A stretch of DNA of 64,000 nucleotides from Macrotrachela quadricornifera (GCA_022393335.1 JAJEKB010017707.1:1-64000); one strand, 5' to 3'. Positions 47,701-62,053 are shown, counted from the first letter of the stretch. A program made the numbers and translations. The notes: a model not told the origin generated them from the sequence alone.

Positions 47701-50529
47701 AAAATAAATCTTGTTTGTTATAGTTTTATTAAATGGTTTCAAAACATAACAAAAAAAAATCTTAATTGATCTGACTATCAGATTTAAAAGAAAAAGTTTC
47801 TTATCAATGTCAGAAGATAGAAGAATACATTTGTATAAAATTGATTTACCTGATTCGAATAATAAATTTACATTGCATACAATATTAGCCATAAAAACGA
47901 CGTATCATTACGTGAAGAAACTATATTACCAGGATATGTTTACATTAATTCCTTATTACTTGTTAATTAAAAACTTAAATAATAACATGTTGCAAAATTT
48001 ATAAATCAACTACAAATTTACAGCTAATTTATTTTCTCTTAAATAAATCAATCATTTTCTTGAATCATCGAAAAAGTGAACAAGTAACAGATGTTTTCTT
48101 TTTGAGCATTATCATGCATCATAAATTGACGATGCAATAGTAATCTTTATTGTATCAAAAACGTTACATATATGAGCAAAATGTACAAATTTTTCTTCGA
48201 CAGCTGTTGTTAATGTCTAAATTGATGAATGACTAACATCATATGTATTAACACGTATACCATGAATATATACATATGATTGGTGTGTCTCAACATTGAA
48301 TTTTTTTTTTGTATTTTGAAATAAATATATTAAAATTTTATTTATTAAATTTACTTGTTTTATACCATCAACGAGATTATTTTTAGTAAAACGATTTATT
48401 TTCTCTGTAAGAAATATGTTTTGATATTTCATCAATTCAGATACACATCTTGCAATTCAAGAGTTTGAAAATCAGTAGATTAACAATTATTAGATATGAA
48501 AAAATATATTAAAAGAAGAAAGATTTAATCATTAATTATCCTTTATAAATGGACAAATAATAATTATATAATTATTATTGCAAAATATTTTACAAAAAAA
48601 CTTTAATTAAGATTACTTATCATCTACAAAATTTTTATTAGTCATCATTACTAGCTATCAAAACTTATCATATCCCCCTAATATCAATACAAAATTACTT
48701 AGCATAGTACAAATGAAAATATTCAATAAAATCTATCGAAAATTGTATGTTAAGACAAAAGCTTTTGTTTAATTCTTAACAAAACGTTCATTAATTTTGT
48801 GTAAAATTAGAACTTATTTAACATTTACATAAATGCCATTTATATATGACATACTTATCAACTATTAATCACAGATCATTTATCATTGTCAAAAATTAAG
48901 ATCTGTATAATGCAAAACGTCATAAAAAAATAAGGCACATCCTTGAGAGTTTTTTTAGGGTGTACTACCTACTGAATCTTTAAAATTTTTCTTTAAGCAT
49001 TACGAAAATGAATTTAATTGACATTACATCTTCTGCTTTCTTAAACCAAAACTATTATCATCTACGTTGCTAAATGATTACTTGAACCGGAAACAAAAAG
49101 AAGAATTCTTGTCGATCGAGCTTATGAAATATAGATATCTTTTTTAAAGAAAAATACTGAATGTTAAATAATTAACTGGTGCTACATTATATCATCAACT
49201 GCAGTCCAAGGTCATAGAGTGCATTTTCCCTAGCAACAAAGAATATAAAAAATAACAGGTATATTTGACATAGAATTTGAGAGAGGGGTTAATAAGAACG
49301 TTTTCTTGGTAATCAATAGCAACTGCAATACTATTTTCCTATGCTTCATTATCAGTGCAAAAGATGCTAAACGACAGTAGAAATTTTGCTTAAATTCTTC
49401 TGAAGCATTCAAGAATAATTCTAAGTTTTCTTTCTACTCTAAATAATCGTAATATGCTTTCATACTTTAAATTTGATGAGTGATGTGTAAATTTGACACA
49501 ATTGGATTTTAACTTTCGATAAAAATCAACATAAAAAGTTTTGAGGTTACCAAGATACGAAACAATGCGTTGAATTCCATTGTAAATTTTATTTAACAGA
49601 TATCTACAGTAAGCAAAAGCGACAGTTGAATCAGTATTACAAAAGAATTAAAATAGCAACATATTCAAGGTAAACAAAATAAAAATAGAAAATAATTAAC
49701 AGGTCAATGACAACCAAATAAATATTATATACGGAGTACTCGCTAGGAAATAAAGGCTGAGTTTTTACCCGAGATAGAAAATAAAATAAGAAAAAATGTT
49801 TCTTTAATATTTGACTATCCTTGAAAAGTAATTATTACTCATTAAAAATTCTTCATCTTATATACTACTTATACGTATAATGAATTCAAAGAAGACATGT
49901 AGATTCTATATTTTAGTCCATTAAAATCTGCACTCACAAGTATTCTTCAAAAAAACACATTTAAGCTTAACTTGAAACTACTCGCAATCTTATTTATACT
50001 TTCCTATCGGATACACACATACTATTACATTTCTTAATATTTTAGAACTTTTCAAATCAAGATTAACTTTAATATTTCAACATAACACTATCATACTAAA
50101 AGTATTCATATGAATATCAATCTAATATCTTCATAATACTTCACTTAAAAATATAAATCAAACTTTTATCAATAAACAAAAAAAAATTCTCTAATAAACA
50201 TTTAAAATTATTCTTATTTTCCAAAAAAAATCATTATTATTATCAGCATCAAAATTATCCGAAAAAAAAAACATGCCAACATCAGGAAAATCAAAGCATC
50301 TTATAAAAACAAAGATTTTCTTAGCTAATTGAAATAAATTTTTCTTTAAACATATCTTCTGTTTCATCTTGTTTGTTGTTTTGTTTTTTTTCTATAAAAG
50401 AATGTTACACACACTTCACTCACTCTTTGTACACACATATAGAAGGAAAAAAAAAACTGTATGAGTGCGTGTATAGTTTTTGGGTTAATCCAACGCGGTA
50501 AATAAGCGATATTGAGAACGCATCTTCTA

Positions 50530-50575
50530 CATATGCAAAAAAAGAAAGAAAGAAAGAAAGAAAGAAAGAAAAAAA
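50530..50575 (+). repeat. GAAA microsatellite
   Basis: About eight consecutive AAAG/GAAA units grading into poly-A, in non-coding DNA downstream of the ZFAND gene. It creates spurious Phe/Leu/Ser-rich minus frames. Confidence 0.85.
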
Positions 50576-50738
50576 AAAGAAGAAAGGATTGTTTAATATG
50601 AACAGAAACGAGAGTGAAAGAAGACAAACAAAAAAACGAAACATCTTTCGCTTTTAGAAATAAATAATAAGTATACAAATGTTCTTTTGGTGTCTTGATT
50701 TTATTATTTTCTTGGTTTATTTTTTTTAAATAATTTAT

Positions 50739-51694
50739 TTAAATTCTTCGAACACGTTCAGCTTGTACAACAGGCATATTTTTACGAATTTCATTTTGAC
50801 CATGTTCTTTATAATCAAATGTGCAATTATGTTCATCAGCATAACGATGCGTTGGACAAAATTGACCGCCACAACGACAATCAAAGCCTTTTAAAAAAAA
50901 TAAATGTACTTTTTTCATTTATATCTCGAATTTTTCAAATTCTTACCGGTCAATCCAAGTTTTTTATTACATGATGGCCATGTACATCGATTACGTTTTT
51001 TCTTATCAACACTTGATGCAGTTAATGGAGACATTGAATCAGCTCCTAGAATTTAATAAAACAAAAAATTTTTAATAAAATTAAATAAAATAATATTCTA
51101 CCTAGTGAACTACTTTCCATAACTGAAAGTGAAATATTTGAATCATTCTTTGTTGGTATATCAATATTTCTTGAAATAGTAATTGGCATAGTTGGAGCAG
51201 ATACAACACGAGTAAGAAGACTAGTTGATGATTCATCATTATCTTGTTGTGTTGTTAATGATTGTTCTTCAATAGCCAAAGGTGATTCACTGTTATCATC
51301 ATCCATTTTATTCACTGTTGAATCAATAATATTTGTCGAAAGATCATTATCTTCATCCATATGACCAATAACTTCATCGTCATCATTTCTCGTTTGTTGT
51401 ATATCATTTGTAGATGTGTTTGGGAGTAGCGTTTGAGATGATGATGATGATGTTACAGGAGTATTGGAAGAAGTATAATAACCTTTAAAAAAGAAATAAA
51501 ATTTATTATTTTTGTATATTTTTTTTAAATTAAAATAAATTCAACATACTACTACATGAACTCGTTCGTCCAGTAGTTAATGAACGATTAACATGTTCAC
51601 GATAACATTTTGAACACATTCCTTCAAACTGTGATGAACCATAAAAACCACAATTATTTGTACAAAATGTTGGATTCGATTTTGGTTGTTCCAT
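50739..51694 (-). CDS. A20/AN1 zinc-finger protein, ZFAND5/6 type
   Basis: Four exons, 257 codons: 51694-51550, 51482-51102, 51045-50947, 50887-50739. I chose the ATG at 51694 (MEQPKSNPTFC) because family members begin 10-15 residues before the A20 finger; the ORF extends 17 codons further upstream. The A20 finger is CTNNCGFYGSSQFEGMCSKC. A ~140-residue Ser/Thr/Asp-rich linker follows. The C-terminal AN1 finger (CTWPSCNKKLGLTGFDCRC, then FCPTHRYADEHNC) has the usual C2-C2-C-HC spacing, ending ..ERVRRI. The A20 domain binds ubiquitin. Vertebrate ZFAND5/6 act in proteasomal turnover and NF-kB signalling. Intact; exact orthology between ZFAND5 and 6 cannot be decided. Confidence 0.95.
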
Positions 51695-54066
51695 CTGATG
51701 CTCAATGAATATATGTATGGATGAACAACGTCTATTCAATTTCAAGTATATACTGGCAGCAGCTTGAATTTATTTAATGAAAGAATGTTCTATATATGAC
51801 TATATATAAGCCATTGTAATAATTTCAACTATTAGGAAAATTAACTTACTAAACACAAATGATGATGAAATAATAATTTTATATGCAATTAAAATAAGAA
51901 TAATCTAGAATCAAAGGAAAAGTACAAATTTTGTTGACATATGACAATATTAAATCGTTTCTATTTATTCGATGAATAAACATAAGTGCTGTGACGGTGA
52001 TATATTAAAAGAGGAATGACTCACAGGGGAGGAATAGGAGTATATACGTAAGAAAAGAAAGCAAGAACTTTTTTCTCTTTCTGTTCTTTACGTCAGGGTG
52101 CGAAGCAACAAAGAACGAAAACAATACAGAATTTAGCTATTTCAAAACCAAGGTCACAAAAAAAGAAAATTTCTTTAGGTTTTTTTTTTAATTATTAAGT
52201 TGAACTTAAAGTGTAAAACTTAATGATAATAATAAATAAAACGAGAAAATTTAAAATATATTTAGGATTTTTGTTTTTACTTCTTTTTTCAAATATAAAA
52301 GCCTTGAATGAAGATTTTTATTATTGATTTTAACATAAAATAACTTACGTACGTATGTTCAATGATGCGGAATGTTAGAAATAGAAAAGGAGATTGTCGA
52401 TGTTCTATACATATGAGAACGAATGTATGTAGAAAGATAGAGACAGCGCAAAAAAAAGCACAATTTAATCACATGTGATCAACCATTTAATCGACAAGTT
52501 TACCTTTACCATGATGTTAGTTCAATGGCAGAAATCGAATAATCAGAGTTATTTAAGATTTTATGTCAAATTATAGTAAAGAAAATACAATAAAGAAAAT
52601 AAGAAAGTTATTAAATGTTGACTTTAGAATTTTCTTTTAATATGAATAGATCGATAAATTGATTTGGCTAATACAATGAGTACAATGAGGTCGCAAATGA
52701 TCGGTATATGATAGAGGGCGTTATGAATTAATAAATATAGTACTCCATTAAATCTTGTAAATTTATTAGCATACGTTTAAACTCAAATCTGTGTTAGACA
52801 TGTTTAATTTCAATAATTGATATGTGTTTTCAATGTCTTAGACAGTAATTATTGGATTGAATTTGCACAATATTTTCATATAATACTTCAAGATTATATG
52901 TTTTTCAACAGAGTATACATCACAGATACTTCATTAGCAGATGTTGCATTTTTGGAAGAATTATACGCAAAAATCATTCTTTGATCGCATCTTGGATAAC
53001 ATAGACTTGTTTTTTTATTCATTTTTATCAGGAAAAAATATCTTGGAGGAGATACAGGCAATCGTAAATCCAAACGGACAGTTGAATCTGAAATTAAATT
53101 CAGATATGAAATTACACGTCTCTTAACAAAGGATGTCTCCAATGATGCCATTTTTTGAGTATGACAAAACCGATAAATAATTGAATGATACATGAACAGA
53201 AAATTCAGTAAAAATGTTTTAATAATAATCATATTCAGATTACTCTCTACTCCTTCGATCTTTTCATGATACTTGCAAAACTAGTATCTCCGATAATAAA
53301 TCTTTGTTTATATCTGAATAATGGATTGCAATTAAATACTGCACCTTACACTTTTAGAATCGAACCAAAGTAAGTCTGATTTTTGGTATGAGCTTCATCT
53401 AATCTTATTGATAATATATATTATTAATAGCACATGATCCACTATGTAAGAATATTAAGAAATGTGAATTATTTTTTTTATACATTTATTTAGATGATAT
53501 ATGATTCAAATGGGATAATTAGAATATCAGAGATTACGAGGGAAAATGTAGAAAATAAGAAATTATATTCAACTTTACCTCGTATTCTCATCTAAGATGA
53601 GTTTGACATAAAGAATGAAGGAATACTCGTAATTATGCTTTTAAATAAAATAAATATGGGATTTCTCCAAAGTCGTTTGCTATTTTTTCGCTGAAAAGAG
53701 ATGTACAATGTTTTGACTGACATAAATGAATGACAAACTTTATATTTTGTAAATATTATTTTTAAAAAATAAGTTTCATATAAAATACATCAGTAAATAC
53801 ATAGCATTTAACATCAAAATATCTAATGCGTTAATTTCAGCAAAAAATATCTTCAATTTTTGTGTATTATCACATAGATACCTTGGCATGTACTTTGTTA
53901 AGGTTTGAACGTTTGTTTTCTTAATCTACGTATTATAACCTATAAAAATGAAGAAAAGAAAAAATTTTTGATGATTTAATTGTATATTTGGTCAACAAGA
54001 ATAAAAACTTAATATGTGTATTACTGCAACTGATGATTTTCTCTACTTAATATACAGAATTTAACA
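51695..54066. other. Intergenic, nothing firmly recognised
   Basis: AT-rich. Overlapping frames on both strands around 52890-53230 look mildly protein-like but I could not choose a strand or match a family. No repeat array or RNA gene. Confidence 0.4.
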
Positions 54067-55117
54067 ATGCCATGTACAAAGTATTTAGTAGATCGAAACA
54101 CTAACAAAAAATACTATATTAATGGTCTTGTAGAATCTGATCGTTTGCCGGAAAAAGAAAAACTACGACAAAAATTCTCTAATCACAAAGTTTTTAGTAG
54201 TGAACAACTTCCACCAAATGTCGATTTTCGTTTGCAGATGACACCTATTGAAGATCAATCACAAACTAAGAGTTGGTAAGAATAAAATTATTCTTATAGT
54301 TTTATTTCTTTCTATGTAGTGTATCGAATTCTTTTGCTGGTAAAAATTAATTTCCAACTTTCTATTTTATGAATGTTTTATTCTAGGGGTTTATGAATAT
54401 ATAATAAGGAAAATAAATTATTGCAATATTGATATGAGCTTATTATTTATTCATTATAATGCTCGTGCTAAAAACATTAACTTGGCAATGAATATGATCG
54501 ATTCTGGCGTTCCTATATCAACGGCTATTGAAGTGTTAGAAGAACATAGTACTTGTTTGGAATCACTTTGGCCTTTTGATATTCCACGATTGAATCAACG
54601 TCCAAGTGATGAAGCTTTTGAAGCAGCACGAAATAATATAATAACTGATGCATTAAAACTTGAAATTAATTTAGAAGAAATGAAATCATGTCTTGCACAA
54701 GGTTATCCATTTGTATTTGGCATCTATTTATTTAAATCATTTAGCAATGCAGCTAAAAAAGGCATTGTACCAACACCAACACCAACACCAACAGAAGAAG
54801 CTCTTGGAGTACATGGAAGGTATAATTTGATTATGAATGAAAGATAAACATGACTTGTTATATGTTTTGTTTTAGTCATGCAATGGTAGCTGTTGGTTAT
54901 AGTGATCGATCAAGAGCATTTATTGTTCGTAATTGATGGTTAGAACAATGCGTAAATAAATTTCTCTTCGATGATGATTATGATATAGAAGAGGATGATG
55001 ACGAAGAAGAAGTGGTAGATGAAAACAGTCAAGTGGAATAGGATTCAGGAGATGAAAATAACCAAGAGGGAGGAAATCCGGAAAACGGAAACAATCAAGA
55101 TGATGAAAACGAATGAT
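54067..55117 (+). pseudogene. Papain-like peptidase, broken mirror copy
   Basis: Exons 54067-54275, 54320-54339 (same 20 nt microexon), 54387-54819 and 54876-54951 mirror the gene at 43,073-44,470, including intron sequence. The first 70 residues differ at about two positions. The catalytic Cys (KSC, codon TG|T) is kept. At the conserved Asn block the sequence reads VRN, TGA (54934-54936), WLEQC instead of VRNSWGEQW. The following donor is altered, and the segment encoding the GYCFISYDYMTNP block is deleted, so exon 4 abuts the acidic tail (DDDYDIEEDDDEEE), which has another stop. A two-unit Thr-Pro expansion (PTPTPTPTEEA) also separates the copies. Confidence 0.88.
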
Positions 55118-55639
55118 AAAGTTATGAACGATAAAAGAAAAGAAATAATAAACAAGAAAAACTTTATTTTTTTGTAAAATGATTATTATAATATAATCAC
55201 ATAAATACTTAACTTACTGTAATAATAAGTTATTTCATGTTCAAAATACTCATTAAACATATAGCTAATTTTGATTTTTCGAACCATAACTTCGTCGTGT
55301 ATTTATCTAATAACACACTCAATAGTATTCTTGTAGCATGAATTACATTAAGTAATTGATAGTTATACTGTGAAGTTTTTAGTAATATTGATTGAGAATA
55401 TGATAAATAAACCAACAAAAAAAAATATATATGAACCGATATAACGGAAGAAACAACTTGACCTGTGGTGGTTCGATATATTCTGTACATGTAAATAATA
55501 TTGTAAACATCACTAATGTTTTATCGAGCGTGGGGATCGAGAAGGAGAATGGTACTCTTTGGCTTTTCTCCTTCAACTTAATGATCATTACTCTTTTTTC
55601 TATACTAGTAACATGGTGACCTTATGGATAAATTGAACA
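55118..55639. other. Intergenic, nothing recognised
   Basis: AT-rich flank of the broken peptidase copy. Overlapping frames at 55230-55619 show no protein features on either strand. Confidence 0.4.
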
Positions 55640-55740
55640 ATCTCAAACAACTGAAACACTTGAAATTAATACTGATATAAATAAAATGAAATCATATTTT
55701 GTACAAGAACTCTTTACTTTTGTTTTAAGATCATATATAT
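55640..55740 (+). pseudogene. Peptidase C1 internal fragment
   Basis: ETLEINTDINKMKSYFVQEL followed by FTFVLRSY resembles the exon-3 segment LKLEINLEEMKSCLAQGYPF of the neighbouring peptidase genes. Short, diverged and without flanking exons: a further dead copy 0.5 kb past the broken mirror copy. Confidence 0.5.
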
Positions 55741-56510
55741 GTTTCATCTGTAACTGACAAATAATCCTGTAGATAAGTTAGAAAAAATAATTTAGATTAA
55801 GATAAGTCGATCAGATTAGAATATAATATATGTAATTCTATGGTTATGAATATTTTTGTTTGCTATTGGCTCATGAAATATTTTCTCGTTTTATTTATTC
55901 ATTTTATTATTGATTTAGCTATCGGTTCTCCTTTCTGAAAAACATCCATTTTATACATTCACAAAGGAACTTAACACACAATTCTACATCCTGATAAACA
56001 CATTACTGGAATTTGGAACATGATTGTGTGATACTTTTGGTTGCTTATATTCCCACTGTATCAAATAACCGTATCACTATCAAAGAGACTAAAGATAGAT
56101 TTTACAGTTGTTCAATGTCTTCTATGTAACTGAGGAACTGTAAAAACACAATAGTGACAATTCTTTTTGTGTGGCCTTAAGAAAATCTTTTTTAAGATTT
56201 TGTACAGTTATAATACATCTTTTTTAATCTTCATGTTGAGTTTTCAGCATTTTTTCAATTCAATTTCAATAGACTATCTATGAAGTTTATTCTTTTTTTT
56301 TTGTTTTACATGATTAAACATTTTCATATAAATATATTGAAAAATAAGAAAAGCACAATCGTGTTTATTTTTATGTTGCATATCATCATTTGATTTGTTT
56401 CAAAATGACAAAAAAAAAATAGGAAAAGAAATAAGCACTATTTAGTTCAAAAAGAAAAATAGTTGAGTATATTAAACATCTTCTATTATTTTAATCAATT
56501 CATTTTTTTT
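55741..56510. other. Intergenic with possible dispersed repeat
   Basis: About 55860-56005 resembles 62700-62850 (shared ATGAAATATTTTCT and CATCCTGATAAACACA), suggesting a dispersed non-coding repeat. Otherwise AT-rich with nothing else. Confidence 0.35.
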
Positions 56511-59500
56511 TTATGAACAATCCAATTGATCCATTTCATCACAAGCATCTAAATAAAATATTAATAAGATAAAAATTAGTTTTTCTTTTTTAAAAAAAAT
56601 ATTTACATTCAGGAAAAAGTGATGTTCGACAAGTAGAATTAATCGAATCTGAAGATAATCGTTGTTGAGACTAAACAAAAAAAATATTTTAAATTTAGTA
56701 TTTTATCTTAATAAAAAATATATTTATTACTGGATTATTGCTTGAATTAAGATGATCAATTAATGTATTTATTTCACGTTGAATTTCTTCTGGATTTGTT
56801 TTTTCAAGCAATCGTTGTAATGTCTATATAAAATAATTAAATTAAATTAATAATATTAATTTATGAATTTATTTTTGTTTTTACATTTAATAATTTCACT
56901 GAATTAAATAATGGTAAAAGTGTATCTGTATCTTTTTCATCAAAAAGATTACGTAATAATGATAATAAACATATAAGAAATTGTTCATCTGTACATTGTT
57001 CAAGTAATGAATAAATTCGATCAATTGTTAAACCTTTGAAAAAAATAATATATATTTTAATTTTTTTTCTTTTTTACCATTAATTATATCTTGTTTTATT
57101 TTAAATGCTGCTAAATATGAAAGATTACGTAAAGCCCATATACTATTAATACATAAATCATGATCAGTATGTGTAAGAAGAGCAAGAAGTATATCAAGTA
57201 TACCACCATTAAGTAATCTCTAAATTTTTATTTAAATAAAAAATAATTAAAAGAAATATCAAAATGAATATTTACTGTTCGACATGTTGAAAATTCCAGA
57301 ACAATATTACTAATAACACATGATGATATTTTAACAATAGATAAATCACTTGATTTAATAGCATCGAGTAGAATATCACAAATTGTATCATTAAATGTTA
57401 TACGAAGTTGATGAACACTTCGTGATAAACCATGAAATAAACGAAGAGCAGCTAATTGAAGTGATAAATGAGGTGAACGACAACATTCAATTGCTGTTGA
57501 AATTAAATCTAAAGATTATATTCATTTAATAAGTATAGAAAATTATACAAAATTGAATATTATCTTCTCATAAGTATTTTTTTTAAAATGTTAATATGTC
57601 TAATAAAAAGACTTTTCTAATTGTTAAATTGTTTTTAAGTCAAGATTATGTACATTATGTAGATCCTAAATAGTTATGAATACTTTAAAAACGATTTAGG
57701 TAGCTCAAATATATTGTTGTCATGATGCTCCATTTTATGATATTTTTAAGCAGTGAAAATTTAACATCATTTGTTTACTTCTCTTTCAAAATAAGTACGT
57801 CGTAAGCTGTCAATACAGATGAGTAATATAAGCCAGTCTTATTAAGGTCTATCTTGATGCAGAGTGTCAAATCAAAATTCCAAATTCAAATTTCTTGATG
57901 TTATACCTGAAATCTTTTCAGAATATTTATAAATTCTCATGACATACATGACGTACACAATTGTGACTCAGAAGTAATTTAGTAGTTGAAGATTTAACGG
58001 AATATGTTTACTACAAAATCTGATATGAGTCATAAAAAAACTTAGGTCCTCTATCTGTCAAAATAATTCTATTAATAAACAATCCAGCAGTATGTTTTAT
58101 CATTGTCGAGATGCCCTTTGTCATGCAGAAGGATGGTTATAAATGACACATTGAAAGCAGTATTTTTTATTCGTACTAATGCAACCTGGTTCGATTCTAG
58201 AACTATATATTCGATAACTATTTAGTCAGACTAATGAATAAATCCAAAGAACAATCATATTGTTTTTTATTAAATTTACAAATAATTTAAATTGATTTCA
58301 CATCAAATAGTACTAAGAATCTTGGTCAAACGAAAACTAAGAAAATATATAAAATCAACTTTCTCATTTGAATTGAGTCTAATATAATGTTAAAATTCTT
58401 TCGAAAGATTGAGAACAGATAGTTTATCTCTATTTACTCTTCTATTTATTTTGTCTAATGAATTATATTCTATTCTTTTAAAACTTCAAAAACATACTTT
58501 CTTGTTCAGCAATTCGTTTTTTAATATCTTCATGATGTGATGAAAGAACAGCAAGTAATGTTAAAGCTAATGAACGTATTTGTATAAGTATTAATTCATC
58601 AATATGTTCATCAAGAATTTTTGCTGGTGTAAATACATACATAAATAATTTACTTAATAATTGTTCAGTATACATAGCTATATGATGTAATGTACTATTT
58701 CCATTAAGTAAATAAATAAGTGTATCAAGACATTCAATATATAAATAAATACATTTATTTATATTTGATTTTGTACATAAATGAATTAATGTTGTTAAAG
58801 ATTGTAATGAAACATATGGATGATCAGCTGATAGCACCTTTGTTTTGCAAAGATTAACAAAAAATTTTGATGCATAATATGATATAACAATAGGTTGATT
58901 AATTTTAGTTAATAAACTTGATATTATTTCACATAATGTTTGATTTGTTTCAGTATAATGTGTATTATATAATCGTTGAGCCATAGAAGAATTTTCATAA
59001 CATAATGAACAAAAAAATTTTAAACAAACTCCAATAATATATTCATTTGTAAAACTAAAAATTAATAAATAATAAAATAGAAGAAGAGTTTAAGATGATT
59101 AAGTTTTTGTAAATAAATAAATAAATGGATTTTGTTCTTTATATATATTTTTTATAACCGAACAAATGAATTTCTTTCAATAGGTAGAAAAAAATTTATT
59201 TTAACTCGTAGAAATATAAGCAAATCTCTAACCGAAAAATGAGATATCTAATAAAGTTGAACAATAGTCACTTGAAATTACCCAACAATTTATTGAACTC
59301 AAGGACAAGTGGCAATATTAGATGAATATGATATCTATTATTTATCTAATCGTAAAAGGTTTACTTTATTGTTCTTTTCACATAATCCCAAACACATGTT
59401 TTTATCTCAACTCACGCAAATCTCGATAAGTTCTCAAATCAAAATATCTTAATAATCGCAATTTTGATCCATCGACAACAAAAGCTCTATATAGTAAGCA

Positions 59501-60570
59501 CCATTGAGACAATCATAGAAGCATTTACTCTAGAAGAAGTTCATTATATAGAGGTTTCACATTCGTGATTACTATTCTATGATAAAATGGTTTATTATAT
59601 GTTTTTTAATAATTTACTTGACTAGACCAATTTTATTGTTATTAGAATTATTTTCTTGTTTATCATGAATATTTTGTACAAGTAGATGTAAAATAGCAGG
59701 TATAATATTTTTTTCAATTAATTGTTTTTGTCGTTCATTATTAATACATAAACAACATAAAATTTCTATAATTGAAATTTGTGCAGATTTTGATAATGAT
59801 AATAAACAAATAAGTATATCAATTAATTGAGAATTTTCAAATAAAATATCAATAGGTAAATATTGTTCAATAGAATTAAGTTGTAAATTTGAAGAATATT
59901 TTTCTGTTTGTTGTGTAATTAATAATGGACGTTTATGTATATCTTGATCACATAAAACAAATGGTATTGGTGTTAAAAATGGATTTGAATAATCAATTTT
60001 TGAAAAAATAATTGTTGAAAATTTTGGAAGAAAAAATGAACGTAAACAACGAAGACATGATTCACATAAATAAATTGAATCATTTTTTAATTTTAATAAG
60101 GCAAATAATTCTTGAATAAAACCAAGTTTAATTAAATGATTTATTATATTTTTATCATGAGATTTAATAAATGATGATATACAATCAATTATTTCTATAA
60201 GAAATTCAGTATTATTTAATGATAAAAATTCTTTAAATAAATTAAAAAGTGTTTCAATTGTACCAACACGAAAAAATGCTGTTTTACATCGTTTTGAACC
60301 AATTACTAAATTTTTAACCTGAAAAAAAAATATATATAATCACATTAAAATAGAATTTCGTAATAGTATTAGATAGTTGAAAATAGATAATCATCTATTT
60401 GTTAAATGAAAATTAGAATCTTCTAAATTAAACTATTATATTTAATATTTACTTATCATTTTTACCTCAGCAATAGCACGAATTCGTTGTTGTTCTTCAT
60501 TATTTTCAACGAGTTGTTTCAATAAAATTTCTTCTTGTTGTGTAGGTAAATCATCATCATAAGAAGGCAT
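56511..60570 (-). CDS. ARMC8: Armadillo repeat-containing protein 8 (CTLH/GID E3 subunit)
   Basis: Nine exons join in phase to 693 codons (human about 670): 60570-60466, 60318-59618, 59054-58498, 57508-57276, 57219-57078, 57033-56885, 56823-56731, 56670-56607, 56548-56511. Armadillo repeats run through nearly the whole protein. Segments that align with ARMC8 are VKNLVIGSKRCKTAFFRVGT, ESCLRCLRSFF, HHEDIKKRIAEQE, LFHGLSRSVHQLR, GGILDILLALLTHTD with SIWALRNLSYLAAFKIK, and LLSLLRNLFDE. ARMC8 (yeast Gid5/Vid28) is the scaffold of the CTLH/GID ubiquitin ligase that recruits the substrate receptor. The start MPSYDDDLP is the first ATG of the exon. Introns at 57509-58497 and 59055-59617 are much longer than the rest. 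The N-terminal half is more diverged than the C-terminal half. Intact. Confidence 0.92.
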
Positions 60571-62053
60571 AATTTATTTTTTTAAACGTAATATATCGAT
60601 CAGCTGTTTTAATATCGATAAGAAGAAAAAATAATAAATAACAACACGCTTAAAGTGTATGTATGAATAAGTATAAGTAAAAAGAAAAAAAAATCTAAAT
60701 ATATGATTGGTTTATTTAATAAGCAAATCAAAATCAATTTTATTTTGAACGACTTTATTATTTGATGATTTTATATTTGAAAAATAGAAAAAAAATGTTT
60801 TTTTTGTTTTTTTTCTTCTTTTATTTATCATTTATATAAAAGCGGATAAATGAGATTGTGATTGATGAAATCATTCGTTGAGTTCTTAAAGTTTATTAAT
60901 ATTAAGTACTCTCGGAAGACAGATTTTCGATCGTATCTTTAGGAAAAAAAATGAATGTAAATGAAACATTTATACTATATTAAAAATAAAAACAGATAAT
61001 ATCTATAGAAAAACTTAAATATAGATTTACTATAGATCAGGATTCTTCAGATGTCGTGTTATGGAATCAAATTTTAGTAATCATAAAGCTAATCTAAAGA
61101 AAACTGTATACATATATGTTTGATTTACCATGAAAAAACTGCGGATCTTATGAATTCGAACAGCAGATACATTTCAAAAAAGCATAGTTTTTTATTATAA
61201 AACTTACGTAAATTGTTGTATGACGTGTATGATGAATTTTAAACTAAATCAATAGATATTATTTTTAGTATTTCTTTTTTAGTTCAATAAGTTCACGACG
61301 GAAAGACAAGATAAATAGATTGGGAAACATAAGCTACATTTTATCAACATCGCCTATCAATATGTCGAATCTTTCCCAAAATATCAAGAAAATCAAGTCA
61401 TCTGCTAGATATACGATTAATTTTTGAGCGTTACTATAGTTGATTATATATATAACATTTTTTCAGTCTGTTAAGCATATTTACCAATTGTTATAATGTG
61501 TTCTTATATATATCTGTTTTTAATTATCATATGTATTGTCTTTTTTTTTTTAATTGTTTAAATAAAACAGCATAAATAATAGTAAATAATATTAATTTTT
61601 GTTATATTTTTTTTCAATCTTAATGGACTAGACTAAATGTCCTTGTTCCAAGCAGTAATATTTCTTTATCGTTTTTGTTTCTAGTTAATCAACAGGAATA
61701 AACATTCCTGCTGTTGTTCGTCATCATATGGCAAAAATAAGGCAAGGCTTTTGTCCTTTGAATGATGGCGTATAAATCGTCAGCAGACATGAAAAAAAAT
61801 AAGAGAATAAGAATAGATAGAAGACGAGGATATACCAAAAAATAGGAAAAAAAAACTAGGAAACGAGAAATAGAAACGACATTAATAATAACAACAACAT
61901 TATTTGTTTTATTCAAGGTAAATAATCTTCATCTAAAAAGAAAACTGAATAAGTTTTGTCAAACACAGTATTAGTTAGATCTACAACATCTGTTAATGGT
62001 ATATTTATTTTTTTTATTTATTTAATACAATAATTTCTATACAAATTAAATAG
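60571..62053. other. Divergent intergenic region ARMC8 / LARP4
   Basis: AT-rich, probably with both promoters and non-coding 5' exon(s) of LARP4. A possible upstream LARP4 exon ends at a GTATAT donor near 62000. A minus frame at 61916-61689 has no recognised domain. Confidence 0.4.

Larger units (their letters stand above)
44471..50738. other. Long gene-poor region
   Basis: 6.3 kb of AT-rich DNA. Apart from a 75 nt hairpin at 44655-44729 and a GAAA microsatellite at about 50530-50575, I found no gene, RNA or repeat array. Frames up to about 100 codons exist but have low-complexity or non-protein-like composition. Confidence 0.5.

Noticed and set aside
50364..50678. Phe/Ser-rich minus frames
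   Set aside because: Generated by the GAAA microsatellite and A tracts.
52890..53232. Overlapping plus and minus frames with mild protein character
   Set aside because: Strand could not be decided and no family match was recalled.
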